DNA of 64,000 nucleotides from assembly GCA_905250125.1 (NCBI GenBank), contig CAJNOL010000020.1:62001-126000 (forward strand). The letters are read 5' to 3'. The position numbers and the translations under genes were made by a program. Shown here piece by piece: positions 25,330-39,400 of this stretch (positions are counted from its first letter, which is position 1; each line of letters begins with the position of its first letter). The notes beneath the pieces are model-generated. The model ran no database searches. It worked only from the letters and a program-made list of their open reading frames with translations, and was not told the DNA's origin. The DNA is from Rotaria sordida. Taxonomy: Eukaryota > Rotifera > Eurotatoria > Philodinida > Philodinidae.

Positions 25330-27028
25330 TTAAGTTTGTAGTCGTTTTAATGAAGGCGTCTAAAATCAAAATAAATATTCTCTATTTTATTGTAATAAAA
25401 TCTAACTTACTTTTTCATTTTTCTTTTTTACTCCTGCCTTTTGTTTGTTTTCAGAAGAAACAGGTGATAAAATACGAGATCGTTTATTATTTGGTTGTTG
25501 ATTTTCATCAGTTGATTTACGCAATTTTAATATATTTGATACATTTTCGTCAGTACTAAAGATTTCCAACAAAAACTCGAATTTAATTCAATTTTTTTAT
25601 ATACTTTACCTGTTTGACTCAACAGTAAAATCATAAATTGATTCTTTTAATTTTCTGGAATTTTCATCTTCTAAAAATAAATGATTTAAGCTATATAAAT
25701 CAAGAATATATTTACTTGTAGATTCTTTTTCATTTTCATCTATAAAAATACAAATTCTTTTTATTATAAAACTTTTTTCAATTAAAATATAGGGTGTCGG
25801 AAAATGCAAGTTTAAAGGGGAGTCTTACGTATATCTATGATTCGATATTTTTCGATAACCTACTTTTTCATAAAGAAGGTCAATATTTGATAACCGATAA
25901 ATTGTCAATTTTTTGGTTATCTAAGAATTTTACAATTTTATTGCAGACTTAGCGTGACCAATTGAATTCGAGAAAGTTATTTGTAAATAATTTTTCTAGA
26001 TTCAGTTTTTCACGCTGAGTCTACAATAAACAGTTTTGAAATTTGTAGGTAAACAAAGGATTGATAATTTATCGATTATCAAATATTGACCTTTTTTTTG
26101 TGAAAAAGTACATCGTCGAAAAAAAGTAAAATTTTTCCTCTAAAAACTCATTGCAAAAAAAAATGAAAACAGATATATTCTAGCTCGACCCGTCACGTTT
26201 TATGCAACCATATTTAAAAAAAATTCTGCTTTAATTTTGAATTTCTGGCATCTTACTTTTATCGATTTGTCCATTATCCAATACAGAATTAAGTGGAAGT
26301 CTAAATAATAATCAAATAGATAAATAGAATTGTTAAATAAATCTTTACTCTTTATGAAACTGAACTCGTTCAAGACGAACAACTACTGATCGATCAGATT
26401 CAGCACAATTATCTTTTGGAATATCTAAATATAGTCATGAATTTCTTTATTATATTTAAAAAAGAATAAATCCAATTCATACTTGTTTCTTTTTTCATAA
26501 GAGAACAATCTTTTGATAAATTTGAATCAATTTTTTCAATATCAAATTCTGTTATATCTAGTTCTGTCTCACTTTTAATAATAACTTTAAACAAAAAAAA
26601 AAAGAAAACGTAAATACAAAGAAAAATTTTTTGTGTTTTGCTCTATTTATAACATTTATACCTTTGTCTTGTTGAAAAATTGCAATATCTCCTTGAAGTT
26701 TTTCTAAAACAGGACGAATATTTTCAATAGGAACAATTGATGATGTATTATGTAATAATAATGTTGAAGCTTGATGAACAAGTGCTCTATATGATTGTAT
26801 ATGTTGTTCAAATATTCTTTGATAAAGTGTTAAACAATTTTGAAGTTCATTAAGAATAACATCATTTTGTTTTCTTTCTTCTTCATAATAAACATTATGA
26901 GCATTTAAATGAAATAAACATAATAAACGATCACAATGAATTGAACATCGAAATAATCGTACTAACTCATGAGTAGATGACGATTGTGAACATGCTGGAT
27001 CTTCACAATGTCCTAGAGCAGATATCAT
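25330..27028 (-). CDS. Protein with N-terminal Cys/His zinc-binding-like motif, unknown function
   Basis: Seven exons splice in phase to 297 aa: 27028-26662, 26584-26483, 26424-26349, 26300-26257, 25739-25610, 25555-25411, 25359-25330. Residues 8-44 hold C8, C13, H20, C28, C32, C37, H40 and H44 (ending LCLFHLNAHN), a spacing that resembles a B-box-like zinc finger. Residues about 48-120 are a predicted coiled coil (EEERKQNDVILNELQ). The C-terminal half is acidic and Ser-rich with KESTSKYILDLYS, then a basic stretch (NNKRSR, GVKKKNEK) that could act as a nuclear signal. The last exon codes for only nine residues. A strong acceptor lies 6 nt before the ATG. Intron 4 carries a palindrome. The arrangement (zinc motif plus coiled coil) recalls TRIM-like regulators, but the family is not identified. 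Confidence 0.65.
25842..26128. repeat. Fold-back element F in intron 4 of the zinc-motif gene
   Basis: The left arm (AGGTCAATATTTGATAACCGATAAATT, 25878 on) and the reverse complement of the right arm (ending near 26128) are inverted copies. They meet in a centre containing GACTTAGCGTG and CACGCTGAGTC (about 25947-26023). The element accounts for over half of the 517-bp intron. Confidence 0.75.
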
Positions 27029-28922
27029 TTTTATCTAAAAATTAATATTTATTTAATGTTTTTTAATTTTATTCTTTCATCGAATGAAAGAAATATCAAT
27101 GTTTAAATAAAAGAAAATAACTTTTTAAAGGTTTATTTATCATTTAAAAATCTAAACTTAATCATAGTTACATTATAATTTTTTACATATGTTTGACAAA
27201 TGAAACTCAATAAATAGAATTTCTCTTTGAAACTTTTTAATGATTAAGACTTTAACGGACTTGTCATTTAAAAAATTTAAGAAAACAAAAAATGTTGTGG
27301 AAAACATTTATTAATAATCAGAGACGTACCTTAATGTAGATATTAAACGAACAAAGAATGTCACATACTGATCGATAGATACATGCATCGTTATCTCTTA
27401 AATGAATCATCCTCTGTTTCAATCGAGAATATCCATCTATTATTATATTGTTGATCGTTTCTCAATCTAATTAGAATAGATCATCATCTAAACATTGTCA
27501 AGTGGTATCTCTTCATAATTAACGAAAGTTTATTTATTTGAACTTTCACAATTGGAGGTAATTAGATTGTAAGCGACATCTAGATAAATTGATTTCATTT
27601 GGTTCATCTTTGTCATTTTAAATATAGAAGATAAAAATCAATGAACTATGACCGACGACATATACGAACAAAAGAAGAAGAGATAACAATCGTTGTCACA
27701 CTATTTGAAAATTGGTAAATGAATTTTCTATGAAAAGTTATTCGTCAATTTTATTAGAAATTTAATAAAAGAAAATTTTAGAGAATATTCTATTCCATTT
27801 GTAATATTAACTGTTGATATAAGTCTTTGAATGCAAAATCAATCATATTATTCATCAGCAAATACAAATTTATGAAAAATGATGGAGGTCAATTTCTCAT
27901 TTAAGTCAAACAACATTCGATGCAACAGATTTCTTTTTTCTTTCTTTTGAGAAGCTGTTACAATGTAATGAATGTCTCCAGACACAAATACATGTTATTA
28001 ATAAAAAGTGAAATCTAATTATAATTATCATGAAATTGTCAAGCAAGTTGTAGCATTTCTTCAGATGATCGGCATATATAGTCTGAATTCACAATTGAGA
28101 AGCTTTAATAGTCATTTTATATTTTTTTAAAACTCGATTTCGAATTTTGTTAGAATAAAATGATTATATATGATCTCTTCATTGAAAAATTCTTCCACTC
28201 GTCTACAATAGAGTTGGCAACAGACCAAACTGGATCGATTGATATGTCAAGTATATTTAATTCTATACCTTGGGATTAATATATCATTCTAGTTTCTGTT
28301 GTTCATTGAATTTATTTCCATAAAGATGAAGTAATAATAAGTTTTTGCACAAGATAGCAAATTAAAACAAAGAGACAATCATCATAAAAATTTTTCATAC
28401 AATAAAGACTTGAATTAACGCTATGTATTTGATTATATCAGTACTGTTCTGTATAATAGAAAAAAAAATGTAATCATGATAGTGGAAATAACAAAGTGCC
28501 AGAATACTACGAAGAGGTAAAAGAAAATGCACAATGAAAATATAGGCAACAAAGGATACTTATAATAACACCGAAGGATATTTACATTTAACAATCAATT
28601 TTCGCAACAGCACGACCCCAAAAGTTTACTATTCAATTGTTTTGAATCTAAACAAATTGTTCTATCAATTAATGTAAGTCCTACAATATTAAGTTGATGT
28701 TCGATTCAAGTATTTATTGGTGAAATCGAATGAATTCTGTCAAAATACTTTCGAATAATAAAGAAATGCATCAACATTTGATTTCCAAAACGTAACAGCC
28801 AAGCCGACTGCTCTGATTTTTAACAAATAAAATTATATTAAATTTCTCTCGCATAGATTTTGTATTTTAATGAATAAAGTTAATTAATATAAGTAGAAAA
28901 CAAAATTTATGAATATCTAAAA
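27029..28922. other. Intergenic AT-rich DNA
   Basis: No supported gene was found. The part next to 27029 is the upstream region of the zinc-motif gene, and the part before 28923 is 3' flank of the LRR-like gene. Confidence 0.5.
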
Positions 28923-31259
28923 CTACTGATTATATTCAATGTCATTTAATGGATTTGTATTTAATTTAAGTGTGAAATCTTCATTGAATTGATCATCAAT
29001 ATTATTTGATGAAATAAAATCTGATCTATTATTATGAATAAAGGGTTGTGTTTGTTCTGTTGTTGAATTATATTTGACAATAATTTTCATCATTGTATTT
29101 GATGTGTGTTCTTGATTTATATCATCATCAAAACTATTATCATTCATATGTGTTAATTGTTGATATGAATCAGCTGTAAATATTGGTAATTCTTGACGAC
29201 GACGAAAACAAGAAAATTTATTAAACATATTTATTATTAATAATCGTCGTTGATGTGTTGAAAGCATATAAATACATCCTAAACCAACTATCAAAGATAT
29301 AAGAATAAATATAAAAGATAAAGATGATAAACTATGATTATTATTATTATTGTTTTTATTATTATTAATTAATTGAGTATTTTCTTGACACATTCCTTTT
29401 GGAATATAAATATTTATTTCTCCTTGCATTTGATGACAATTATGAATTTGTTTATTAAATGAACATTTATTTTCTTCATATTCTTTTTCATCCAGAGACA
29501 TATTAAAATAACACCATGGTGTAAGATCTTTTAAAATTAATGGATTAACTGTATGACGAAGACGACGATATAAATAAAGAACTGAACATGAACACAAATT
29601 ATTTGGTAGAATTTTAATTGGTATATGTGCTGGTATATCAATAATTCGACATAAATCATTATCAGTTAATATTCGATCAAGAATTTCTAAACGTTCTAAT
29701 GTTATTGATTGATTAAAACGAAAATAAAAATCTGTTGAATTCATTATTTGAAATAATATTTGACCACCTTGACCTTATTAATAATATTTAAAAAAAAAAC
29801 AGGAAAGCAAATTTTAAATGAAAGAAAAATATTTAGAAAAAAAAAATAATTACCTTCATTAATATTAACAAAAGCATTTGTTGCCATTTGTAATGTTCCG
29901 TATGAATGTTGAAAACCAATACGCATTATACTTGAACGCCATATATCAATATTTTGAATAGCATTATCTTCAAATATTAAATTTTTTCCATATTTTATCC
30001 AAATATCAAGTAATGATCGATCTTCTTGATGAAAATAATTTAATGATTGATGAGAAAAATAGACATCTAAAGAATTTGTTATAAAAATTGCTAATTTTGA
30101 TTGTGCACGTTGACTTATATTAATAAATGTATTCGGTGTAAAAAGAATATTTTTTCCATAATTTATTTGAAATTGAAATGTTGAATTAATATCTTGTTTT
30201 ATTTGACTAAATGTTTCAGCAGGTAAACATAAATCATTTGTTATATTATATATTGAAAATATTATTGAAGATTTTACTAAAAATAAAAAAAAAAACAAAA
30301 TTCTTCTTATTTAATTGAAGAAAAAAATATATATTTAAGAATTTACATTGTGTTATTGTATCGAATAAAGTTTTCTCAATAGTTATACTTTGAAAATTTG
30401 AAAACGTTAAATAAAATTGTGATTGATCAAGTTGATGAAGATCAAAAAAAGATGTATGATCAAGTATAGCATATTGAAAATGATCAAATTGTATTCGTAA
30501 TTGACTTGCATGTTCTTGTGTTATATGATCAAAACTATGTTCATTTAATGATACTCGAAGAAAATTTGAAAAATAAAATTCCATTGTTGCATAAGATGGT
30601 AATAAAATCGAGCCTAAAAGTTTTTAAAGACAAAATAAAAGTAATTTTTCAATGTAGAATAATAAGCAATTTTTACCTGCATTTGATTGAAATTCTAATT
30701 TATCTTTTAAATAAAGTATTGAAAATCGAAATTCACTTTCATAACTATATTTAATACCATCAAATGCATACTGTTCTACTGTTAATAATGATGATGTTAC
30801 ATTGAATATTTCAATATCAATTTTAGATTTTGGTTGCATTGATATTTCATCAAATATTCTTGTTGGTATTCTTGATGATGTATATTTAGATATTTTAATT
30901 GACAAAGTTCGTTCTTGATCAATATCAATTTTCGAAAATGTATTTGTTGATATACCATTTAATAAAGCAAATTGTATTGTAAACGATTTATTACTATCAT
31001 AATCAAATAAATCATAGGAACGAAATGCTTCTGATGGTAATATATTAACATTTTCATCAAAAAATATTACATTATAATAATAACATGTACGACATTTACT
31101 AGGTAATGATGAACATTGAATATATCCATGTGTTGAACTACATGTACATTGATGACGTTGAAGATCTTCATCATTTGAACAAGAGGCATTAGTTTGAGTA
31201 AAACAACTAAATAATAAACACCATGACCACCAAGTTAGGTATAAGAACAACATGGTCAT
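28923..31259 (-). CDS. LRR-like single-pass membrane protein
   Basis: Four exons splice in phase to 707 aa: 31259-30677, 30613-30347, 30276-29854, 29773-28923. The N-terminus has a hydrophobic signal peptide (about residues 3-25, ending TQTNA). A Cys-rich cap follows (about 26-60, HQCTCSSTHGYIQC). Residues about 60-430 contain repeated units of the form hydrophobic strand, then AF/TF..I (for example YAFDGI, HSFDHI, TLFDTI, NTFINI), which look like diverged leucine-rich repeats. A second Cys cluster (about 460-540, LCSCSVLYLY..WCYF..NKCSF) resembles an LRR C-terminal cap. A membrane helix (SFIFILISLIVGLGCIYML) near residue 580 precedes a cytoplasmic tail of about 110 residues rich in Asn/Asp. 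It is therefore a type I surface protein, perhaps an adhesion or receptor molecule. The start is chosen for the signal peptide. A second ATG lies two codons later. No close family is recognised. Confidence 0.68.
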
Positions 31260-33460
31260 ATGTGCGTGTGTTCGTCTGTCTGTCTGGCTGTCTACTTGTA
31301 TGTAGAAATATATATATATATATGGTACGGGTGAACAACTCAAGTGTTGGATACGTATATGTATGAAATAGAAGCGGTCAATTTTTTACCACACATTTTC
31401 TTTGTGAGACAGAGAATGAACGAAAAAAAAAGAAGTAAAGAAAAAGAATAAAGAATTGAATTGCTTGTACATTGAATTTTGTTTCTACTCTTTGCTGTTG
31501 ATCAGTTGTGTACGATAACAACTGATTTGTGACCTAATGTCCATTAACAAACTGATGCCCCTCATACAAACAAAATGAATCTCATTTTTCTTTACTTATG
31601 TGCCTGTAAGCACTAGACTTTTTCACAGTTATAGGAAAATAATTATTCTTATTGGCAAAGCAAAATAGATAAAGCATATAGCACAATCAGATAAATCATA
31701 TGAAACTTGCCTGTTGAATTTTCGAATTATTTACTTTCATTTCATAGATCTATTTTACTGCGAAACTTCTCTCAAATATAGTTTACTATCTGTCATATAG
31801 CATTCAGTGATGTATAAAATGTAAAACGACTCAAGTGGAAAAAATCTTAAGAAATTGTACAAATATTTTATTGTAGAATTTAAAATTTATCTGACTGTGA
31901 AATGCTACTGTGAATCTTATTACTATAAAATTTTTGCAAAGTCTAATGATTGGAGTCTTGTAAGATTGTATTCAAATCATAATTTTAGTTTGCATTTATA
32001 CAATTTATTTTGATAATGATAGTTTTGTGTATTTAAGTAAATATTTAAACAATTAAATATATTAATCAAATTGATTCAATAGAATTAGATTTTCTTTTGT
32101 TGAAATTGTTTATTTTAATTCATTTTAACAGGTCCATGAAAATTACTTTCAGGACATTTACTTTTGGATGACAGAAAAAGTAAAAATAAAGGGTAAATGT
32201 GGATTTGGATGTTGGTGTGACTTTTCTTGCATCCCTGCATACTGACATTCACACCTTCAAAATGCTGGTTTCTTTTTTGTTAGTATTACTTTTCTATCAT
32301 AAATAATTTCGATATAACTTTATGAAAATCTGTAGATCTAAAAATTTCAGTATGGAAAAGAAATCCTAGTTTATATGCTGCATGTATCAGAGAAGTATAT
32401 GTTCCTTTGTAGTAATTTGCTAATAATGTCTTCCGTCTTTGTTTTGTATTGATTTAGTTTATTTGTTTGAGTTAAAGCTTTCGTTCTTTTATCATAAATC
32501 TCCCGACTAATTTTCGTTCAACCATTTTTCATTTTCTCCATTTTAATGAACAAAATTCAATAAAAATAATTCTTTTTTTTTTCAGAGGGTATTTATGTTT
32601 TTATTTAGCTCTTATCATTTTTATAAATATACATATGCAAGTAAAGATAAAAGACTTTCTGAAGAAATCAAGATGATAGAAGTCGATAATAGACGAAACT
32701 TATGTATGCAACATTGTGAGAAATCCTGAAAAATCATACGTGCTTTGTATAAGATCTGACATTAAGATCATACAAGAACCTGATATATAAAATCGTACAA
32801 GATCTTATTATAGGGTTGTTTGACCTGGACAGTTCATTGCTAATTCAAAGTTTATGTCAATTGCACCAAGACCAAGTATTCCAATAGAATTCTTGGCGTG
32901 TTTTGGATACTAACTCTTTTAATGTTATGGTATCATATCACAATATTCAAATTGAGAGAAATAAATCATAATATGAAACATAAAAAGACTGATGAATAAA
33001 TTAAAAGTTTTCTTAAATCAACTCAAAATCGATCGTTTGTTTTTTTTTGGATTCGATAAAAAAATCGCTATTTTTTTTAAAAGAAATTATCACTTGTTTT
33101 ATAACTAAGACGCATTTTTTTTTGTTGCTTGGTCGAGTCAATTCGAAAAGACTAGTCACATAAAATAGAGATTTTAACATCTAATTATAATCAGATTTAT
33201 TATTTTTTGTTTTTTTTTGGCCTCTATTTATTATTATTGTTGATATTGTTGCCATAAAACAATGAGTTAAACGATAATTTTAATACATATACAATGCAAA
33301 AAAAAAGAAGTTATTTTGAATAATAATCAATGAATACTGTGCAATTTTATATGGTGTTGAGTTTTTTTTTGAAATAAGAGAGAAAAAATATTTTAATCTC
33401 AAATTTATTTGTTTATTTTTGTTTTATCAATAATTAATACTAAAAATAAAAGAAAATATT
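31260..33460. other. Intergenic region
   Basis: A (TA)n run at about 31309-31323 lies just upstream of the LRR-like gene. A short internal repetition (ATCATACAAGAACCTGAT / ATCGTACAAGATCTTATT) is seen near 32767-32815. No gene is supported. Confidence 0.5.
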
Positions 33461-36453
33461 TTAAAGATAAAGAAAAAAACAAAAAGAATTTCTAACCATA
33501 TCGAAAAATTTTCTAATTAGTTGTTGAAGTTTAATTTGTTTAATTGATGCTCTGTGAAGAATAAAATCAAGACGTTTTGCACTATATTGATATGGTTTGT
33601 TATGAACTTGAATATATTGAGTTTGTGTTTTATAACCTGAACTTATAACTTGAACTGCATATATACCATCAATAAGTAAACGATAATAATCACCTTCTGT
33701 ATCTATTTATGAGTAGAACAAAGAGAAAAATCTCATTTCTAATCTATAAAAAGAAAAAACTTCTTACTTGATGTAACATCATGATCGATATATTCCCAAT
33801 TATAATTAACCAATTGATGAACTTTAATAGTTGCCTTAGAAATCACATTACCTTTTTCATTTTGAATAATTCCTTTAATACCTATATGAGTCTTAAATAA
33901 AAAAACAAAAATTCAAAAATATAAAACAAATATATATCTTTTGTTTTATTTTTACCTGTCGCATAAAATGTATTAAAGCTTTTTTATTCTCATTCCAATA
34001 TGAAGATAATTCTTTGCCAGGCGGAAATTTTTTACAACCAAGTTCAAATGTTAATTCAAAACAATTACTTACTAAATAATTAAAATCTTGCATTCCACCA
34101 CATACTGCATACCTTAATAAACACACAATAAAGAAAAAACTATCGAAGCTAGGGACGTGCCATTTCAGTTTACTGACCACTAGAACCCATTGGATCCAAA
34201 AGTTTTCGACTCGGATCCGATTTATTTAACGTTTTTTGGATCCCAACTCGATTGAAACGTATTTTGATACTTTCAATGAAATTTTCTAATCGGAATACAA
34301 ACAGCCACTCCGAAGATATGAAATACGTTTTACCAGTTTTTATATTCGATAATTAGTACATCCTACATATTTCTAAGAGAACTCGTCTGAGAAATGTGTA
34401 GAGGAGAGCTCATCAGATCTGACACCAACCCGACGGACTCTACTGATCACCGATTCATGAGAGAATGCTTCCAACTTAAATCTCCATTCGAGCTCATATT
34501 TAGCTAATTGTTATGGTCCGTAGTGCAGATAAGTCCTAAAAAGGATTTGTGTCATTGTCGCTTTATTCTTGAGTTATGATCATTTTACTGGCTTGTGAGT
34601 TTATTAGTAGATGTTACGAAGAAACCTGAATCAAGGAATTTTAGCTTGGAATTTTACTCGGAAATAGATCTCATAGTTCTTATAATATCCTGTAAGTTTT
34701 GAGCAAAGCTGAATTATATTTTTTTCAAGATATTATGTACTCAAAAACAAAACGGGCTTGTTCAAATCTCTTGCTGGAAATTATGGGTTTTTTCAATTCT
34801 GTTATCTTGACACAGAAGTATCCATTTTTGCTGAAACTTTCAGGATATTATAAGAACTACGAAATCTCCTTTCAGGTAAAATTTCAGACTGGAATTCCTT
34901 GATTCAATTTTCCTCATAATATCTTTCTAATAGACTGAAAATTCAATAAAATGATCACAACTCAAGAAGAAACTGCTAATGAAACAAATCCTTTTAGGAT
35001 CTTTATATGCTCTATGGATCCTAACAATCAGCAAAATATGAGTTCAAACAGAGGTTATCATTTAGAAGAGTTTCCTCATCAATATAGTTAATACATACTG
35101 ATACTAAAGTTCACTGAAGCATTAGAACACACTACTATAAAAAGAATATATTTTGATAGAGTTAGCATCTCAATGTTGCAGCGAACGTGAGTGTCGGTGC
35201 GCTCTATGTCAGTAACTCACTGGTCGATATTCATACCAGTACTCTACGTCTCTAATATAAACTAAATTAAAGCTCATTTATTTACCATGCTGCACCATTT
35301 GTAATACCTTCAGGAAAAACATCTTCATCACAAGGTTTTTCTGGTGATCGCATTGTTGTATGAGTAAATGAATATGATTTTGCTAATTGTCTATAATATT
35401 TAAAAGAATGTCAAATAAAAATCAGAATTAAACATTTACCGAAATAATTGATCATCAGGTGATAATGAATACATTCGACGATGATTTTCTGAATCATCAT
35501 ATGGATAATTACTAACAAGAGCACCATTATGTAAATTAGCTGATAACACAAATGGATTTTTCAGAATCCAAAAAGCAACTGTTACTGTTTCAATTTGATA
35601 CTAAATATATAAAAATTTTTTTTTTTATTTGTTAAATTCATATTCATTTTACCGTATTATTGTGACAATCATGGTCTGATATTAATTCAAGAAATGTTTC
35701 AATATCAAGATGATTATTAATATGATTACTATAATGATTATATTTATGAATAAATTCATCTAAATTAGGAAAATTTCGATTTAAATCAATGTTATTTGCA
35801 TTTGATCGACCAGCAATCCAATGTGTTGTACCAGATTCCTAAGAGAAAAAAAAGATTCTCATAAATTTTCTTTTAAAATTTCATTATCTAACTTTTAACA
35901 TTGTTGAAACATCTTTGAATTGTCCAGGTTTTGTTTCATTCCATGCATATTGAACAGCAGCTTCCCAACCATCTATAAATAATGTTTATTTTTATAAAAA
36001 TTTCTTTTTTATTATAATTTATTTACCAGGATTCATTGATGGCATAATATGTATACGTGTATGTTCAATTAAATTTATTATTTCTTCATTATCATTTCTA
36101 TATTCTTGACAAAGATATTCAGCTAATCTTAATAATAATTCTCGACCAACAACTTCATTTCCATGCATATTTCCAATATATTTAAATTCTGGTTCGAGTA
36201 ATTCATGATATTTTGGATGATCAGAAAAAACAATAACACGTAATGGACGATTTTCAATAGATTTTAATGGTAAATCATATATATGGGTTATATCAGGACA
36301 TTTCTTATGTATACGATCGAGTACAGTTAACATTTCATCTGTATTATGATGATTTTCAAATTTAATTAATCCGTTCGAATCTTGACAAAAATTAAGTAAA
36401 ATAAAAGATGTGATGAGGATGAAATTTCGAAAATAATTCGACTTTTGAATCAT
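33461..36453 (-). CDS. CPE: Carboxypeptidase E-like metallocarboxypeptidase (M14B)
   Basis: Eight exons splice in phase to 493 aa: 36453-36027, 35972-35893, 35838-35653, 35600-35440, 35390-35286, 34112-33956, 33891-33768, 33702-33461. A signal peptide (about residues 9-28) leads the catalytic domain. Zinc ligands are H97 and E100 in GNMHGNEVVGRELLL and H255 in SANLHNGALVSNYPYD. The substrate-binding DLNRNF motif and the catalytic E343 (LTFELGCKKFPP) are intact, so the enzyme should be active. Residues about 373-470 are the transthyretin-like domain, with IDHDVTS and EGDYYRLLIDG close to vertebrate CPE. CPE trims C-terminal Lys/Arg from peptide hormone precursors in secretory granules. The tail ends in a short hydrophobic SFCFFLYL instead of the usual amphipathic helix. 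A strong acceptor (TTTCTATAG) lies 10 nt before the ATG. Intron 5 (34113-35285) carries a palindrome. CPN/CPM are alternatives within the same subfamily. Confidence 0.92.
34483..35058. repeat. Fold-back element E in carboxypeptidase intron 5
   Basis: The arms 34483 to about 34720 and 34820 to 35058 are inverted imperfect copies, sharing for example AAAAGGATTTGT, GAGTTATGATCATTTTA, TCAAGGAATT and AGTTCTTATAATATCCTG. The centre lies near 34760. No coding capacity is seen beyond chance ORFs in the arms. Confidence 0.8.
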
Positions 36454-39400
36454 TGTTGATGATCTATAGAAATAAAAACAAAATATAAATAATTTTTTCT
36501 TGTTTTTTTTTCTCGGTTATAAAAGAAAAGATTGATAACAATTTGAAAAGCAAAGAAAATATTATTCTTTTTTTTATGCATGGTAACGCACAGATTTTCT
36601 CACTTTTGTCTTGATATTATTCGTTTGTTATTTTCTAATGATGAGGTCTATATTCGATCTACACAAATAAACGACGTCATTGATATTGTACGAGAGAGAG
36701 TGAAAGAAACAGAATGAAGGATTTTTTTTTTCAACGACTCTTTTTCGCTTTGTTTATAACACAATCAGCTAATTAGGTTAGATAGGAAAGCAATCTACCT
36801 GTTTGTCTTTAGCAGTAAGCAATCATTCGTGCGTTTAGGATCCTATACACAAAAACAAAACAAAATAAACGCGAGCAACATAGTTAGAAGCTATGAGTAT
36901 GATCAGGTTATATGGTTAACAGCTGCTTGTCAATACTTTTATGAAGACTAACGTGCAAAATAATAATATATTTACAGAAATAAGATGATCTAACGATTAA
37001 TAATTGACAAGAATGTCAAATATTAATTCTGAACAACGTCATTAAATAAGAACTCTATCAAGTTTCCCATATATTAATCCAAACGATTATTATGAAAAAT
37101 GAAATGTAATGCTTAGTAACGTAATCATGAGGGACTGAATACCCTTTTCCCTTTATCAAAAATTTGCTTATGCCACTAGTAATATTTCAAATAGAGCTAA
37201 ATCTTATTTTATTCATTATTAGTTTAAAGAACAATTTTAATATCATTTTGTTCATACATGTCAATCCAATCGTTCTTCTGATACTTCACTGTATTTTAAT
37301 GTTCATTATACTGAAGCAAGTTTCATTTGTTCATTTTGATTGGAAATCTAAATTTAAATTCTCTGGTTGTATAAATCGAATTAGTTAATATGTATTGTCT
37401 ATTCATTAGTTAACTCCTCTAAACTAGATCCTTTTGCAATAAAGTTTATTAGATTGAAATAATAGATTCAACCAGCAAACTGTCACTAGAAGAGTTACTG
37501 ACTTATGACTGCGATACTGTCGAATGAGTTTGGTTCATTATTGATGCTCTTATCTGTTGCATCTTTTATGATTTAATAAGTAAAAGTAAAGTATCAAACA
37601 CAATTTTTTTACCAGAAGAGAACCTCTATGGAATTTCGATATTTGTTTTAACATAATGAAACCAGTTAAAATTCTTTTTTTTTTATTCAGAAATCAACGA
37701 TGAAAACGACGCAAAAATATTTTGTGTATTGCCTTTTCATGTCAAACTGTTGTAAATAGACATAGTAAAAATCGAATAACAATAAAATTTTGACATTGAT
37801 TATATTTAAATGAATATCAATAGTCATGTTCAGAATGCATTCATTTGATATCGATCGAGTTTAATACTTTATAAAATTATTTATAAAAATAGAATATTTT
37901 CGAATGAAAATTTATAAAGTTGATTGCAACATTAGTCAGATTTTTATAGTTACCAAAACAGTACACAATAAATGATGGACGAGTTCTTGCATAACTAATC
38001 CTGTGCTTTTCTTTTAACAAAGAAATTTTTTTTACTATGTTTATTTCTGTTTTCTAAACATTGGAAATGAAATTTCAACAAACGAAAAAGTTATGTTTAC
38101 TATAAAAACATTTAAATTATAAATCTTTTGATAATAAGAGTCTTTTCTTCTCCCTAACTCATACCCATATCCCCATCTGTACAATTAGCATTTTGTATTC
38201 TTTCAGAATATGAATTCAAAATTTTTCTAGAACTTCTTGTTTAATAGTTATGAATCCACTTTTTAGAGGTCCATAAATAAAATTTGGACGAACTTCAGCA
38301 CGGCAAAAATCAGAGAAAATAGAAGCAAAAATCATGTCGAGTACAGAGAATGGACGAGCAAACATTTCTGTATAAGATAATATGCTAATAATTACTTTGT
38401 TGTAAGCCATTTGTCGACAATGGGTATGTTGGTAAGCGACATCATGATGATTTAAGCAATTTTTCTTAATTACAATTGGAAACAGACTTGCAGAGTGAGG
38501 CCAGTCATTCCAGAATAATTGTTCTGAAACTCCTGATTCTTATGCCATTTTGTAGAGAACAATATGTCCTTTAATTCTATACTAAAAAATGGTAACATAA
38601 CATATTCAATAATGAAACTTATTGCTGCAAAAAAAAGTAAATTTTATCGCCCGAACTTAGTGTTCGCACCTCTAAAAGGTTCACTTATAACTCCGAAACC
38701 AGAAGTCCTGGAGAAATTTTGAACCTATATTCGGAAACAGTATAAAATTTTGATTAAGGATGCAACAGTGACAGTGATCACCGGTCCACCGTTCACTGCT
38801 AACAGCAACACATCGTATCTATCATGCACCGGCCTTAGTTAGAACTCTAGGCTAGTCTTGACATGTCTGTATAGAATAACGATGAAAGCATAATAAAATT
38901 TCCGTAGTCTTAGATTCATTTCAACTTTTTTGGTCAGGGGAAGGTCTATTTCAAGAAAAGAACTGAATTTCATAAAACATGACTAAACCATGAGAATCCA
39001 TGTGTTCGCCATCTTCATCGCTATTCTATAAGTATATTTTTAGACTAGTGCAAAGTTGTACGTAAAACCAGTGCACTCCTAATTTTGAATCTAATCTATT
39101 GTTTTTAAATTTCTGCAGACTTCTTTAAGATACTGAAAAATGAATGAACATATTGTTAAATCATTTTTTGATCATCCCTTTAATATACTTCCACTTTAAA
39201 TAGAAAAAAATCTAAAGAAAATTTCAGAATTTCTCTAAATAGATCTTCTGATTTCACATTGACAAACTGAATACGTACGTTCACTTACTAATTTTAACCA
39301 AAGAAACATAGATAACTTCAACAAATATTGAAGCCAAGTACGAATATAAATCAGATTCAAATATTCAAAAAAGTGTTTTGCAAATATATGCAATTAAAAA

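Noticed and set aside
34699-34902. 67-codon plus ORF
   Set aside because: It spans the centre of the fold-back element E and has no gene-like features.
34145-35270. Short possible terminal repeats (TAGGGACGTGCC / TTAGAGACGTAGA) around element E
   Set aside because: Only about ten imperfect bases match and no convincing target duplication was seen.
38216-38410. 64-codon minus-strand ORF with plausible codon use
   Set aside because: It has no partner exons, no splice signals in phase and no recognised motif. It is too short to separate from chance.
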